A stretch of 64,000 nt of DNA from Lycium barbarum (Eukaryota > Streptophyta > Magnoliopsida > Solanales > Solanaceae), in assembly GCF_019175385.1 (NCBI RefSeq), contig NC_083343.1, forward strand, positions 50,428,457 to 50,492,456, read 5' to 3'. The notes under the pieces were generated by a model, which saw only the letters and a list, made by a program, of their open reading frames with translations, was not told the DNA's origin and did no database searches. The position numbers were made by a program, and so were the translations under genes. Within the stretch, counting starts at the first letter, position 1; each line of letters begins with the position of its first letter. Of this stretch, positions 1-11,287 are shown piece by piece.

Positions 1-580
1 TCCAGTCCATTCCCATTCCTTATATTTCGAATCTTAATGCCTTGTCATTTGATCGATTCTTGAAATTTTACTCTACTCACCATCGATTATTCCTTTGGAT
101 TCGATACGAATTCCATAAGAAATTCAGAGGTTATGATCTTGTGTTACTCGAAAGGCCAAGAATCAGATCCATAATTTCTCATTCAAAATCAGCCTTAGAA
201 CATCGCTGCGGAAGAAAACAGAGTTCTGCGCAAAAAGCTTCAGGGAATTGCGCTTTCCGTCCGCATTGCGGAAGGAAAGCGGAAGGCTTCAGAACTTACC
301 GCTTTTCATCCGCATCGCGGAAGAAAAGCGGAGCTCTGCACAGAAGGAAGTTGCGCTTTCCGTCCGCATCGCGGAAGGAAAGCGGAAGCTCCCAGAAAGT
401 TGTGCTTTTCTTCCGCATCGCGGAAGAAAAGCGGAACCCTGCGCAGTTAATTTTTTTCGGACTAGACCAATAATGGTATATACGTATGAATGAATGTAAT
501 GCACTATTTTACGGCATAAAGGAAGGAAGTGATTTGAATGGTGTCCAAAATATGTGGACATTTGACTTGATACAAGAATT
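1..580. repeat. Unassigned LTR-like sequence with a four-unit hairpin array
   Basis: No gene is recognised. From about 251 to 432 four imperfect inverted repeats follow each other at roughly 50-base spacing (251-281, 300-330, 354-383, 404-432). Each has the form CGCTTTCC...GCGGAAGGAAAGCG around a central CGCATCGCG. Open frames here (for example 42-473) exist only because the repeat lacks stops, and they read through the array in several frames. By analogy with the other LTRs in the window, which carry a GC-rich palindromic block upstream of the TATA box, this may be the promoter part of another LTR. The ends of any such LTR are not visible. Confidence 0.45.
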
Positions 581-3177
581 CAATTAGCAAAAGAGAAATA
601 AGTCAAATCATGTGATGAAAGTAGTTCATACATTATTTAGACTAGAGGAGTTGAAGGATCGCTAGGGTCGGCCAATTGACTACCAAAGACGGTCAATACT
701 TGAATGGTACTGGTATATGAGAACATCCTTAGACGAATTAGAATATTCCCAAGTACAAGAGAAGGAAATATACTGGCTTGAAGAAGTCGAAAATCGAGAT
801 GAAATAATACAACGAGGATGTGCTAAAGAAAAGTGGCAATGGACTAAATGCAAGTATGTTGTGAGACATACGGGGGAAAGGAGGCATGACAAGATAATGA
901 AGGTTTAGCAAATCGAAAGAAATAAGTTTTTGTCGAAAATAATACGTTGTGTCCCGGGCTATGATTCAAATCACTCGTACCAGAGAAATATTTTGTTACA
1001 AGTAAATATGCAGTAGATGTACCCCAAAAAGGTAACGCAGGAAATGAGAATGCCTACAAGTGATCAAGGATAAGTATCAGGACATATGGGAATTACTATG
1101 AAAAAAAAAATCAAAATCGCGGCGTTGGAAGAGATGAGAGTTTTAAAAGAGGAATATTTATAGGAATCTCAATGATCGTCAAAAGAAAGAAAGGCAGTAT
1201 GCTTATGGATAGCATGACAGCAGTACTACCGGAGATTTGGAAATATCTCCTGCGTCGGGAAATTATAAGTCACCGTATATATCCAATCGTGAGAGTATAT
1301 GTCATAGGACCATATAAATAATCGTCCTGATAAAATGGCTAGTAAACGGTATGGAGACGACAATAAATATTTGAAGAGTAATAGAAGCTAGTTAAGTTTA
1401 AAGTAACCGCTGGTGTAGGAGAGCCAAGGACTCAAAGAGGAAAGCACATTCGTATTGAAAGGAAGTTATGATTAAGCAAGATTTTATTTTAGTCTCTGGC
1501 TTATGAGTTATTTGGTAATGACATTCAGATTAGGGGAGAAGAAATTGGAGAAAAGATTCAAACAAGGATTTGAAAAATATTTTGAATAGTGGATTAGTAT
1601 GTTGTAAGTATAATCTTGTTATGAGGGACAACAATGATGACGAGCAAATGTTGTATACAAGAGTATATGGGATGGTGCTGAGAATTGTTATATGGGTCGA
1701 ATGGAGTCCCATTTGAATATGGATCCCTTGGCTATAGTATTTTTGACGCATTGGATGAGTACTCTGAAGTAAAGTAATTAATTAGAATAATAAGCCATTA
1801 TCAAGGAAATGCTATGACAAACCATTTGGGTGTTACCATAGGTGGAACTATGATGACAAAGCAAGGTAGTGAAGAGTCCACAATTAAAAAGGAGATGAGA
1901 CGATACGCATGTAAAATCGATTAATACCAAGAGCCTAATCGGAAGTAGCACTAGAGAAGCAAGCAAGGAAAAGTACCGCAGCTAAATAAGGAAATGGCCA
2001 ATTAGTAGACAAATAAAGGGTTGCGAAATACAAGAACTAAGCCAACGGAAGGTGAAGTCGTGGAAGTAGGTGACAACAAGATCACAGGAAAAGAATCCAA
2101 GGATATAACTAAAGGAGATGGACATTTAAGGAATTAATAGGTTCGCTTGACTGATAAAATCGAAATGACAGACAATGGCGTCAAACTAGGGGAAAGACTT
2201 ATTAAGTGATAATCCGGCAAAGGTTAAAGGTAGAAAGAGAGACTCAAAGGTAATGACCAAAGGATATCGCGTTTGATTAGATCAATCGGGTGACAATGAA
2301 ACCTCGTGAAGCAAGCAATATGATGACTCTTATTGGAAAAGGGACAAATGAAGGTTACAGACAAAAGCAAGAATGAAAAGATCCGAATTCGCTACATGAC
2401 TAGGAATCTTGGTTATTTTTCGACGAACTTCTGAATTCACCCCTAATTTATTAAGCGAACTAAGGATCAGAAACTTTAAGAGTAAATTGAAGGAAATGAA
2501 TCATTAAAGAAGAGGTTTGAGATGTATTTGATATAAGTACAAGAATTTCCATTAGTTAGCCAAGGCCCAGAAGTCCAAATGACGGAAAGAGAAATTAAGC
2601 GGGACATTTCGGTATTAAATCAGTTGAAAGATAAAGTACTGTAGATGAATTCGACTGCTATAAAAAGAAAAGGATGCTAAAATATGACCAGTCTCGAGGT
2701 TATTTTAAGAAAGGAAGAATAAGAATACTTAAAATCCAAGAAGACAAAGGCCAGGGACATCTGTAAAACGTAAGAAAGATGCGTGGAGATTGAAGACAAC
2801 AAGAATTTATAAATAAAAAGGAAGACGACATCAAAAATTCGATAAAAGTATGTAGTAATCACGGCATGAAAGGGCATACAAGAATGTAAACAACGAAAGC
2901 TGAAGAGACAATGAAAGCGATAAAGCATGGAGAGTTAGTGGACAGACAAGTAATAAGAAAAAGGGATGACCTTGGGTACATGCGTAAATTTTGGCCACAA
3001 GAGAAGAAGAATGGATAGCATAGTTTGGATAAGTTCAGTTTTAACGAGCAAGTAAGACTGCAAGTAAGTAAAGTAATAACCGACAAATACGGGTAACAAC
3101 ATTGACATCTATTTCGGAACTAACTCTGCCTTAACATTCGAGGACAAATGTTTTTAAAGGGGGGGGGGGGGGGAGAA
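581..3177 (+). mobile_element. Internal region of non-autonomous gypsy element A, no coding capacity seen
   Basis: This stretch leads directly into a PPT and 3' LTR, so it is the 3' part of an LTR-retrotransposon internal region whose 5' half is outside the window. It is A/G-rich on the plus (sense) strand. No gag, protease, RT, RNase H or integrase motif could be found in any frame, and all open frames are short. The best explanation is a large non-autonomous (LARD-like) derivative or a very old decayed copy. The conserved terminal hairpin and PPT show that its 3' end is of Tekay type. Confidence 0.6.
3133..3177 (+). other. Terminal hairpin and polypurine tract of element A
   Basis: A 20-nt inverted repeat AACATTCG-AGGA-CAAATGTT (3133-3152, one mismatch in the stem) is followed by AAAG and a run of 15 G ending in AGAA, directly before the LTR at 3178. 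The same hairpin precedes the PPT of elements D, E, I and K. The PPT primes plus-strand DNA synthesis; the G run is unusually long. Confidence 0.8.
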
Positions 3178-5876
3178 TGTTACACCCCGTACCTCGGAGA
3201 AGCACTAGTAAAATAAAGGATGAGGAACGACTAGGTAAAATAACTTTGGAGTATGTCGAGTTACGACTAGGTAAAATAACTTTGGAGTATGAGGAACGAG
3301 ACGTTATTAAGTATATTGCTTAAATAAAGGATGGTTACGATCTCGTAAGCCGTAATCGGAAAGGAGTATTTTGAAACACGAGAACATGGCCATTATTAGT
3401 ATAATAAGTGATAAATATCATGCATGGAGAGTTTCAGAATATTTCGAGATCGAGCGAATTGAAGAAAATAAGTTCGACGAAAATTTGAGAAATGCTGGAA
3501 AGATTTTCAGTCAACTTTGGAGGGGTATATCTCCATGTATATTTGGAGTTTTAAGACGTTTCAAAAGCCTAAAATTAATTTCGTCGAGTCTAGTTTGTTA
3601 TACAACAAACCGCTCGTTGATAGGACCTCAGAGTAGAGAATTATAGACGTTACAAACTGAACTGTCGCGCAGAAACAGCACCGCTACAGTACCGCTACAG
3701 TACTGTAGCTACCGTACCGACCCAACTTATTATAAATGGGGTCAAAACCCCATTTTTCATCATCCAAAATGCTCTGAAAGTTTCCAGAAAATTCAGCCAA
3801 GAAAAGGGGCTCTTAAACCACCTAAAAGTGAGATTTTGAGCAAAATTTCAAGCTACGAAATACCAATCGAAGTCCGGGCAAAGCGTAGACGCGATTATGA
3901 TTTCATTTTGGAGTTGGAAGAGCTTGGGAGCAAGTGAAAATTGAAGATCTTGTTACTTTGGTAAATACAAGGTATGAATCATTAAATTTCTTTCTTTATC
4001 AACATGTATTAAGGAATATTTGCAAGAAATAAAAGTTTTAGTTGTTGTGTTGATGTTTTTGATCCATGGATTGAGGGTTGAAGAGAAATTTGAATGGAAA
4101 TACCTATATTTATCTTGTAGGATGTTGGGGATGTTGTTATTGAAGTTCTTAGTATTAGGAAACATCGTGTGGGATGTTTTAGGAAGTATATTGGTATGGA
4201 AATGATTGTATTGATGCTGGTATTGTTATTGTTGTGTTGGTTGTTGAATTGAGAATTCGGGTTGGGCATATAAACAGGGGAGATGCTGCCCGAATTTCGA
4301 CAGAATCTAAAAGGATTTTAATTAAAGTTTCGAGACGAGCGTATGATGATGATTCTAATGATATTATGAATGGTTATATATGTAGATTACGAGGCTATGA
4401 ATAATTCTTAAGAGAGGTACAAGACGGGAAGTAAGTTAGAAGTCGAGAATTTTCTTCCAGGTATGTTAAGGCTCGTCCCTTACTTTCAAAGGCATGATCC
4501 CTAGGTTATAATTTCATAAATTTTTTCATATTTTCCTTGTTATCAAAATTTAAAAAGTCTAAGATTCCAAGGCATAATTTCCTTCTTGATATTCCATAAG
4601 TGTTTTCCAAAATATTCGTATTTTCCAAACCAAAGTTTGTGATTATGTGAGCTCTTATGATAAAGACGATGGATATATTTTTCATGACAACGATGATGAC
4701 ACAAGTGAGAATATTATTTGACGACTATGATGAGAACGATCTTATGTTTAAAGGTTTCAAGTTTATGATTTCAATGGCGGTATGAGAATGTCGAGCTATT
4801 TATTGATTTCTCAATCTCTTCATGGATGGTGACTTTATTTCTACATCTTCCAAAGTATATGAATTGATGCCTTATGAGATTTACGATCCTATTCTATGTT
4901 TTCTCTTAATTCTATTCTTCATCGATAGTCTCACCTTAAAATAATTGTTCCTTCAAGGTGAGACAAAGCGACGATGAGTATTCCATAATATAATCGGAGG
5001 CTACCGACCTTACGTCACTCCGATACAGTTGTGGCTTATGATTGGGCTCTTATGCATGCTTTATATATATATATATGTATGTATTTTCTCGCACCGCGCC
5101 GCGCTATAGTCGGCTGGGCAAACACGTAGATGTGCACACCACTGCAGTGGGCATGTTATGATATTGCCCCGGACGCGGGAGGCCTGGACGCAGGCTAATG
5201 ATGATAACACCGAGCCTTAATGGCCGGGCATGTTACTATTTATATATCACACCGCGCCTTAATGGCCGGGCATGTTACTATGTATATGTATACAAATGTT
5301 TTTTTTTAAGGCCAAGCATGCATGACATCCGCCCTACGAGGCATCCAGATGTATAGGTTATCTCTCTTATTCCTTGTTATTTTTCATATCTATATTATGT
5401 TGTTACTCATGCCTTACATACTTAGTACATTATTCGTACTGATGCCCCTTCTTGTGGGCGCTGCGTTTCGTGCCGCGCAGGTGCATACAGATGAGTAGAA
5501 GACATTGCTAGAAGATGTTCCAGCGGGATTGGCGAGCTCCATTTCTTTCTGGAGTGTTGCCGAGTCAGAGTATCCATGTCATGGTATAATTATTTATGTT
5601 AGAGACTTTGCAGACAGAGTCACGTATTTAACCTGCCAGTCTTGTATGTGACTATATAAGCCTATGTATTCATTATGCATCACTTTACATATTTATATGA
5701 TTATAAATTTTATTTGATTCGAGAAAGATAAAAAAGAATGTTTTTGTTAAAAGTTTTCCCTATGCATTTTAGTTCATGACTTAAGGATTATGAGTACAAT
5801 GAGATCCAGCGGGTTCACTCAGCTCTAAGTAAGGGTCAGGTGCCCGTCACGCCCTATCGAGATTGGGGGTGTGACA
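3178..5876 (+). repeat. 3' LTR of gypsy element A
   Basis: Starts TGTTACACCCC and ends GGGGTGTGACA, giving matched inverted termini, with the PPT immediately upstream. It holds the LTR modules seen elsewhere in the window: a palindrome with a TATA box (3694-3736), splice-donor-like AAGGTATGA (3970) and CCAGGTATGT (4458), CACCACTGCAGT (near 5133), a minisatellite of CCGAGCC/GGCCGGGCATG units (5090-5290), the TTAGTAC...GTACTGA hairpin (5424-5443) and the terminal GTGACA. The element inserted into copia RT sequence. The right-hand target copy would be GTATC (5877-5881); its left partner lies outside the window. Confidence 0.88.
3681..3736 (+). promoter_or_regulatory. LTR A promoter: CCGCTACAGTA repeats, palindrome and TATA box
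   Basis: Two tandem CCGCTACAGTA units run into a perfect 16-bp palindrome GCTACAGTACTGTAGC (3694-3709). TATAAA follows at 3731-3736, in a context (TTATTATAAATGGGG) typical of a plant TATA box. This is the A-family version of the palindromic block found upstream of the TATA-like box in every LTR of the window. Confidence 0.7.
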
Positions 5877-6317
5877 GTATCCTTTTGTAACCAATCTTGC
5901 TTAAATCTCTCTATTTTTTTCGATGCTTTGTATTTTATCTTGTATACCCATTTGCATGCAATAGGTTGTTTTCCTTCTGAAAAGTTGACAATCTCCCAGG
6001 TGTTGTTGTTTTACAAAGCATTAATCTCAACTTGCATTGCTTCCACCCATTTGGGATATTTTGTAGCTTACTTATAGGTTTTTAGTTCCGGAATGGCATA
6101 GAAAGCAGTTAAGTAGTTTTGATAATTAAGTGACATATTATCAAAAGATACATAATTTGAGATAGCATAAGGAGTGTCCTGTTTGAGAGTGGATAAGGAT
6201 ACAAAATCCTTCATCCACATAGGAGGTTGTTTGCTTCTTTTTGAAGTCCTTATTGGTACAACAACTCTGGTCTGTCTATGTGCACGCTGAGATAGGACCT
6301 GATCTGCATTTGGTACT
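5877..6317 (-). pseudogene. Copia reverse transcriptase N-terminus (element C), truncated
   Basis: Minus-strand translation gives the start of a copia RT domain: a W-x-E/A-M-x-x-E-I-x-A-L motif, N-N-T-W-E-I-V, then C-K-W-V-Y-K-I-K-Y-K and E-R-F-K. It is preceded by the usual Ser/Arg-rich spacer. At least two in-frame stops are present, and the frame ends abruptly at the junction with LTR A, where the RLVAKG motif would be expected. The reading resumes across solo LTR B at 8559, which confirms that B is nested here. The catalytic YVDD region is not in the window. Confidence 0.8.
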
Positions 6318-8558
6318 TGTTACATCTTGGAAATTTCGTGTCGTTTGCATTATGAGTAGACTAGCGCAAGCCTAAAGTGGATATGAGGTCCTTATAAGGT
6401 TAAGGAGGGTATTTTATTACTTTAAGTGCGTACGTTAAGGTTTTGGAGTCATATGAATTGGTGGAAGTAAGCTCGTCAAAGGAATTGGAATTTGAGTCAT
6501 GTTTTGGGAAGATTTCACATCATTTGAGTTATACATTGTTTAGTAAAGCCTTTAGGGGGAGCTATAGGGCCCCTTATATGGTTAATGAAGTTTTACACAA
6601 GTGCCACGAAGGTTCCATAAGGATTGGAGGTCAAACGAATCGAAAAGAACGCATTTTCGCGAACCGAGGGAAAAAGGAGCAATATGCGGCCCCATACTTA
6701 GTATGCTGGGCTGTGTATTGGCCACCAACTCCCCATTTTAGGCAAGCTTTATAACCAACACCACCCCCATGTTGTGGAGGGAGTATGCGGCCGCATACTC
6801 ACCGCAACACGGAGCGATGGGGCTAATTGGACACCTTTTTAAACCCCAAAGGACCCCATTTTTCACATTAACTTTCCATACTTATTTCCCCATATTAAAA
6901 AAAGGTTCTTGAGAGTTATTGAAGGTTCCCCAATGTTCTAAACCTTTCCAGATCATCAATAGAGAAGATCAACATCAAAAACCCAAAACTAATCCATGGG
7001 AGGTGATGGTTCTTGCTTCTCTTCAAAGTTGTGATGAACTTGGTCTTGAAAGGAGTTGAGGAAGGTGAAGTTCCTCTAAAACAAGGCATGTGCTTCTTAT
7101 CATTAAATGATGGAGTTGATGTAAAGGTTTAGTAATCCTTGGAAAGGAAAAGAATTAAAATGGAGAAGTTATACAGTATTGAAGTGAAGAAGATGACTAT
7201 GAGATGAACTTGAAAAAGGGATTTTGGATAAATTTGAGATTGAATTGAATGTAACTTCCTGAATATGGTATTGTAAACGTTATTATTATTGTTTGGGAGT
7301 TGATTTGTAATTTTGTGGAAGTTGATAAAATAGGGGAAATGCTGTCCAAATTTCGTTAGTTCGTTAATTGCACTAGTTTGAACTTAGAAGTGTTTTCACG
7401 ACTTAACCTTAGTGTGAATCCTCTTGAATGTAGATTTTGCAGCCTTTGGAGGAGAACGTTAAATAATTAAGAAGATGTAAAGGTATGTAAGGATAACCCT
7501 TTCTTTCTAAAGGCATGATTTCCTTATTATGAACCCATCTTTGATATCCATAATGTCCGATACCTTGAAATACTATAAGTTCATGACTTTCAAGATTCTT
7601 AAGGTATTATGGATAAAAGCTCTCCATAGTGATGATGATAATGATCATGATGGTGGTGGTGCTTCCATAATAGGAATCGAGGGTTTACTGACTTTATGTC
7701 ACCTGATAGAGTTGTAATGTTTCCTTTGGATACTCATGTATGTCATATATGTATGTAGCTATTTTGTGACACCGAGCTTATATGGCCGGGTATGATACCT
7801 ATTGCGCACAAACCACTGCAGTTGGGTACGAACAACACCGAGCCTTGTTATGGCCGGGTATGGATGACACCGAACCTACATGGTCGGGTATGGTATAATT
7901 ATATGTATATGTATATGTATATGTATGGAATGTTTTCTTTAGATCAAGGTTGAGTAAGCATGATGAATGTCTGAAGAGGTATTATGAGGTATAAATGATT
8001 CATTTATCTTATGTTATTCTTCATGCTTTTATCATATTACTATTCATGCCTTACATACTCAGTACATTGTTCGTACTGACGTCCTTTTGTTTGTGAACAC
8101 TGTGTTCATGCCTGCAGGTAGACAAGAAGATAGACTAGACCTTTAGGCTGCTTCATCAGTGATTACATAGAGGTGCGCCATTTGATCCGGAGCTGCAATA
8201 GTTGGTATTATTCTTTTTGTGTACATATATGTGCATGGCGGGGTCCTGTCCCGTCTTTATGATTTTATATACTCTTCGTAGAGGCTCATAGACAGATGTG
8301 CATAGCTAGACATTCCTCAGCCTTGTCAGTTCGTATTTTATATATCATTTTGATAGCCCTATCAGCTTGTGTATATATGGGCATTGTTAATGATGTTTAT
8401 ATAAAGCTGCCTTTGTCCGATGGAATTTGTGTCATTGGTGCATGGTAATTATAAGTTAGCCATGTGACTCACGTAGATATGATTATGAGATTATCATGAG
8501 AGGTGCTTGGTAGGTTAGCTCCGAGTGCCCGTCATGGCCCTCCGGTTGGATCGTGACA
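6318..8558 (+). repeat. Solo LTR B (gypsy/Tekay type) with perfect TSD
   Basis: Starts TGTTACATC and ends GGATCGTGACA, flanked by the 5-bp direct repeat GTACT (6313-6317 and 8559-8563), with no internal region. This is the footprint of LTR-LTR recombination. Modules: palindrome 6781-6800, TTTTTAAACCCC as a TATA-like box near 6834, donor-like AAAGGTATGT (7481), minisatellite 7765-7890 with CCGAGC/GGCCGGGTATG units and CACTGCAGTTGGG, TCAGTAC...GTACTGA hairpin (8059-8079), and the GGCGGGGTCCTGTCCCGTC hairpin (near 8238). No gene inside; short frames such as 6443-6754 are incidental. Confidence 0.95.
6682..6845 (+). promoter_or_regulatory. LTR B palindromic promoter block
   Basis: A perfect 20-bp palindrome GAGTATGCGGCCGCATACTC lies at 6781-6800. 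A degenerate copy (ATATGCGGCCCCATACT) lies about 100 bases upstream at 6682. A TATA-like TTTTTAAACCCC follows about 35 bases downstream. This is the B-family version of the signature block seen in all LTRs here. Confidence 0.6.
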
Positions 8559-8870
8559 GTACTGGTTGTGCTTGTGCTTATTGCTGTAGGCAATGCGTTG
8601 TAATGTTCTCAACTGGTGATCCACCTGCACTTAGTTCTAAGGAGATATGCTTAAGAAGATCTGCATTCTCAAGATTATTAGAAACAACTGCATTCTCAAG
8701 ATTGTTAGTAACAACTGCATTCTCAGTCTGATCAGTAAAGATATCTGATGGTGTAAATATAGGTGGACTATCATTGTTTTTTTTAATGGAAATTTAGATT
8801 CTTAAAAACCACATAATTATTGACAAAAAATGATTGACTAGTGAGATCATATAAGATGTAGCCGTTGCAC
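8559..8870 (-). pseudogene. Copia spacer between integrase and RT (element C)
   Basis: This continues the C polyprotein from the RT side (6317) toward integrase after solo LTR B is set aside. On the minus strand it encodes a low-complexity linker with two to three copies of an Asn-Leu-Glu-Asn-Ala repeat (24-base DNA repeat at about 8671-8737). It has one stop near the centre and frame breaks toward the integrase end. No catalytic motif is expected here. Confidence 0.55.
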
Positions 8871-9452
8871 TTATGAGTATCCCACAAATACAGCGGTTCT
8901 TGTTCTAAACTGTAACTTGTCAGTTTGTTGAACTATTTTTGCATAGAATAGGCATCCAAACACCCTTAGATGACTTAGAGATGGTTTTCTTTTATGTAAT
9001 CTTTCATATGGTGACATACTAACCACAAAAGAAGGTAACCTATTGATAATGTATACGGCAGTCACTACACATTGACCCCAGAATTTTATAGGGATATTGG
9101 CTTGAAACCTTAGTGCCCTTGTAATCTCTAAGATATGCCTATGTTTCCTCTCAGCTGCACCATTTTGCTGAGGGGAATATGAACAAGTTCTTTGATGTAT
9201 AATCCCAACATTTTTAAACAAGGTGTTGCATACATCATTAACGAATTCAGCACTATTATCAGTTTTGTAGATTTTAATCAGTTTGCCAAACTGTGTTTTC
9301 ACATAGGATAGAAAGTTTTGCAGAAGCAGACACACATCAGACTTAAGTCTTAACAAGTAAATCCATGTCATTCTACTATAATCACCTACTATTGTTAAGA
9401 AGTATTTGTAGCCATCAATAGTAGGAATTTTATAAGGACCCCAAATATCCAT
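8871..9452 (-). CDS. Copia integrase catalytic core (element C), partial
   Basis: A 193-codon frame holds an rve integrase core: D in the H-M-D-I-W-G-P motif at the start, the second D in K-T-D-N-S-A-E-F (about residue 66) and the catalytic E in N-G-A-A-E-R (about residue 102). The typical copia W-G-Q and R-V-F-G-C motifs follow. In the living element it would insert cDNA into chromosomes. It is one open piece of a larger broken polyprotein: the upstream frame ends at a TAG (9513-9515) and the downstream linker is also interrupted. Remnant, not an independent gene. Confidence 0.85.
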   Translation of the reverse strand: MDIWGPYKIPTIDGYKYFLTIVGDYSRMTWIYLLRLKSDVCLLLQNFLSYVKTQFGKLIKIYKTDNSAEFVNDVCNTLFKNVGIIHQRTCSYSPQQNGAAERKHRHILEITRALRFQANIPIKFWGQCVVTAVYIINRLPSFVVSMSPYERLHKRKPSLSHLRVFGCLFYAKIVQQTDKLQFRTRTAVFVGYS

Positions 9453-9512
9453 GTGTACAATGCCAAAACTATCAGAACTTTTAATGCTACTAGTAGGAAA
9501 TGGAAACCTAGT

Positions 9513-9839
9513 CTATTTAGCACTAGGAAATATAGAGCATTTGTCTATTACATTAGCTATATTTTCTACTGAATTAGGCAGGAATTTTCTCAATACAGAA
9601 GTGGACAGATGTCCAAACCTCATATGCCATAGATTGACACTTACTGAACTATGTTGTGGAGTAGTACTAGCAACTAGAGCTGCTTTAGATGCATTTGTTT
9701 GATCAAGTAGGTAAAGTCCTTCCTCATGTCTACCAATCTCCTTCACCTTCCCACTTGAGAGATCCTGAAATATGAAAAAATTAGGATAGAATAAGGCTGC
9801 ACATTTTAGTTCCCTTGTTGCTTTTGACATAGACAACAA
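9513..9839 (-). CDS. Copia GAG-pre-integrase zinc region (element C), partial
   Basis: A 108-codon frame shows the GAG-pre-integrase domain: W-H-M-R-F-G-H-L (the two zinc-binding His) followed by C-S-I-F. The second Cys of the expected C-x-x-C is replaced by Phe, so the HHCC zinc site is damaged. It ends at a TAG that fits a CAG-to-TAG change just before the integrase core frame. It sits between protease (10187) and integrase (9452), as expected in copia. Confidence 0.8.
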   Translation of the reverse strand: MLSMSKATRELKCAALFYPNFFIFQDLSSGKVKEIGRHEEGLYLLDQTNASKAALVASTTPQHSSVSVNLWHMRFGHLSTSVLRKFLPNSVENIANVIDKCSIFPSAK

Positions 9840-9980
9840 ATTATATTTAAACTATGGCAACAAGTAGACATTTTCCAGAGTGCTTCTAGATGAAATAGTA
9901 CTTGAACCTACATGAGTAACTAATGCAATGTCTCTAATTGGTAGATGAACTGGTTTAGGTACTACACTCTTTGTAATAGT

Positions 9981-10187
9981 TTACTTATCTAACATTTTTG
10001 GTTTTGACACTATATGATTTGTAGCACCAGTGTCTACAATCCACTCACCTTTGGTTTCAACAAGTAAGAATGCACTGTTTATACTTGAAACTATGTTCTT
10101 ACCCTTTGATTTACCTGCTAGATTATATAATCCTGTAGCATTTACTGCATTTACACTTGCTGAGAAAGCATTGCTTTTGTTCAACAT
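9981..10187 (-). CDS. Copia aspartic protease start (element C), partial
   Basis: A short 68-codon frame ends with W-I-V-D-T-G-A-T-N-H-I, the catalytic D-T-G-A signature of copia protease. The upstream part is the gag-protease linker. The rest of the protease continues toward 9840 in broken frames. The enzyme would cut the Gag-Pol precursor; this copy cannot be active. Confidence 0.8.
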   Translation of the reverse strand: MLNKSNAFSASVNAVNATGLYNLAGKSKGKNIVSSINSAFLLVETKGEWIVDTGATNHIVSKPKMLDK

Positions 10188-10337
10188 CTACAGGATCTGA
10201 TTGTGTTGATCTTGAGTGAACAAACAGACTCCAGGCTAATTCATGTTGGAAACTTGTCGCATTTTACCCTTCTCCATATTCTGATACAAACCAGTTACAT
10301 TTGCGGTGATGAAGTTTTCTCCTCCTTGAGTTGCAGT

Positions 10338-10574
10338 CTAAGTTTGGATAGGATTCTCCATCATTAGAGCATTATAGGCAGAAGCATTGTGAGCAGAACT
10401 GCCATTTCCTGAACCATAAACTTGTTCAAACTTCCTTTTCTTGAAATTTGGAGGGTATCCAACTAACTTGTAGCAATTCTCTTTAGTATGGACCGTCAGT
10501 TTGTAGAAGTCATATTGCAAATTATAATCCTTCTTGAACCCTTGATTTCCTGCAGTGTTTGTACCATTTCTCAC
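10338..10574 (-). pseudogene. Copia gag zinc-knuckle region (element C)
   Basis: A 78-codon frame lies between the gag capsid part and protease. It resembles the gag nucleocapsid region (Y-K-L-T-V-H-T-K-E-N-C-Y-K-L-V-G-Y-P), but the first cysteine of a C-x-x-C-x4-H-x4-C knuckle is not recognisable, so the RNA-binding knuckle is degenerate. Confidence 0.6.
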
Positions 10575-10793
10575 ATACAGTGTTATAGGATCATAAGATT
10601 AGAATGCATGACTCCAACTTGATTTGATGACCCTGCACCTTGATAACTAGAGGGTCCAGCACCTAATAAACCAGATGCACCACTAGAACTAGCTTTTTGT
10701 CCTTCATCATTAATGATCATTGCATAAGCCTAGTTTACTGATGGTAAGGGAGACCTAAGCAAGATTTGGCTTTTAGCCTGTTGATAAGTTTCA

Positions 10794-11184
10794 TTAAAAC
10801 CCATAAGAAACTGATACAATTTTTTGTTTGGAGATATACCAAGAAATCTCTGGGTTTTTCACAATTACATCTAGGTGATGGAACAAGAGCCTTAAACTCA
10901 TTCTAGAAACCTTTAAGTTTGGTAAAGTATGTGGATACTGAACTAGTTCCTTCGGTAAAAGTAGCAATCTCCCTATGTAGATTGTAAGTTCTTGAACCAT
11001 TAATCTTGTCAAATATTTCTTTTAATTCTTCCCACACAGACCATGCATTTGAAGCATACACAATATCACTTAACAAACTACTCGTAATTGAAATCACCAA
11101 CCAAGACAGCACAATATCATTTACCCTCTTCCATTGTTCCCAAAATTCTTCTCTAAACCTTTCTTTTTTTAAAGTTCCATCCAT
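10794..11184 (-). pseudogene. Copia gag capsid domain (element C), frameshifted
   Basis: Two overlapping minus-strand frames (10903-11184 and 10794-11012) encode parts of a UBN2/Retrotran_gag_3-type domain: W-x-x-W-x-R-V-N-D-I-V-L-S-W-L, A-x-x-V-W-x-E-L-K-E-I-F-D, Y-N-L-H-R-E-I, then Y-F-T-K-L-K-G-F. The change of frame near 10903-11012 marks a frameshift. Gag forms the virus-like particle that packages element RNA. Confidence 0.75.
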
Positions 11185-11287
11185 TAGACCAAACTTGTTC
11201 CTTCCTAACAGGCTAATCGCATAGATCTATACCATACTGAGTAATTCTCAGACCCAACTAATTGAAAGGAAATCAGAGAAATTCCAC

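Noticed and set aside
42..561. Overlapping ORFs through the left-end hairpin array
   Set aside because: Reading frames persist on both strands because the repeat unit lacks stops; repetitive Arg/Lys/Ser content with no domain.
1530..3086. Minus-strand ORFs of 60-90 codons in the A internal region
   Set aside because: Antisense to a purine-rich sequence, Phe/Ser/Leu-rich by composition only, with no conserved motif.
5877..5886. GTATCCTTTT resembling a U12-type splice donor
   Set aside because: It lies in the copia RT reading on the opposite strand, immediately after an unrelated LTR, with no linked acceptor.
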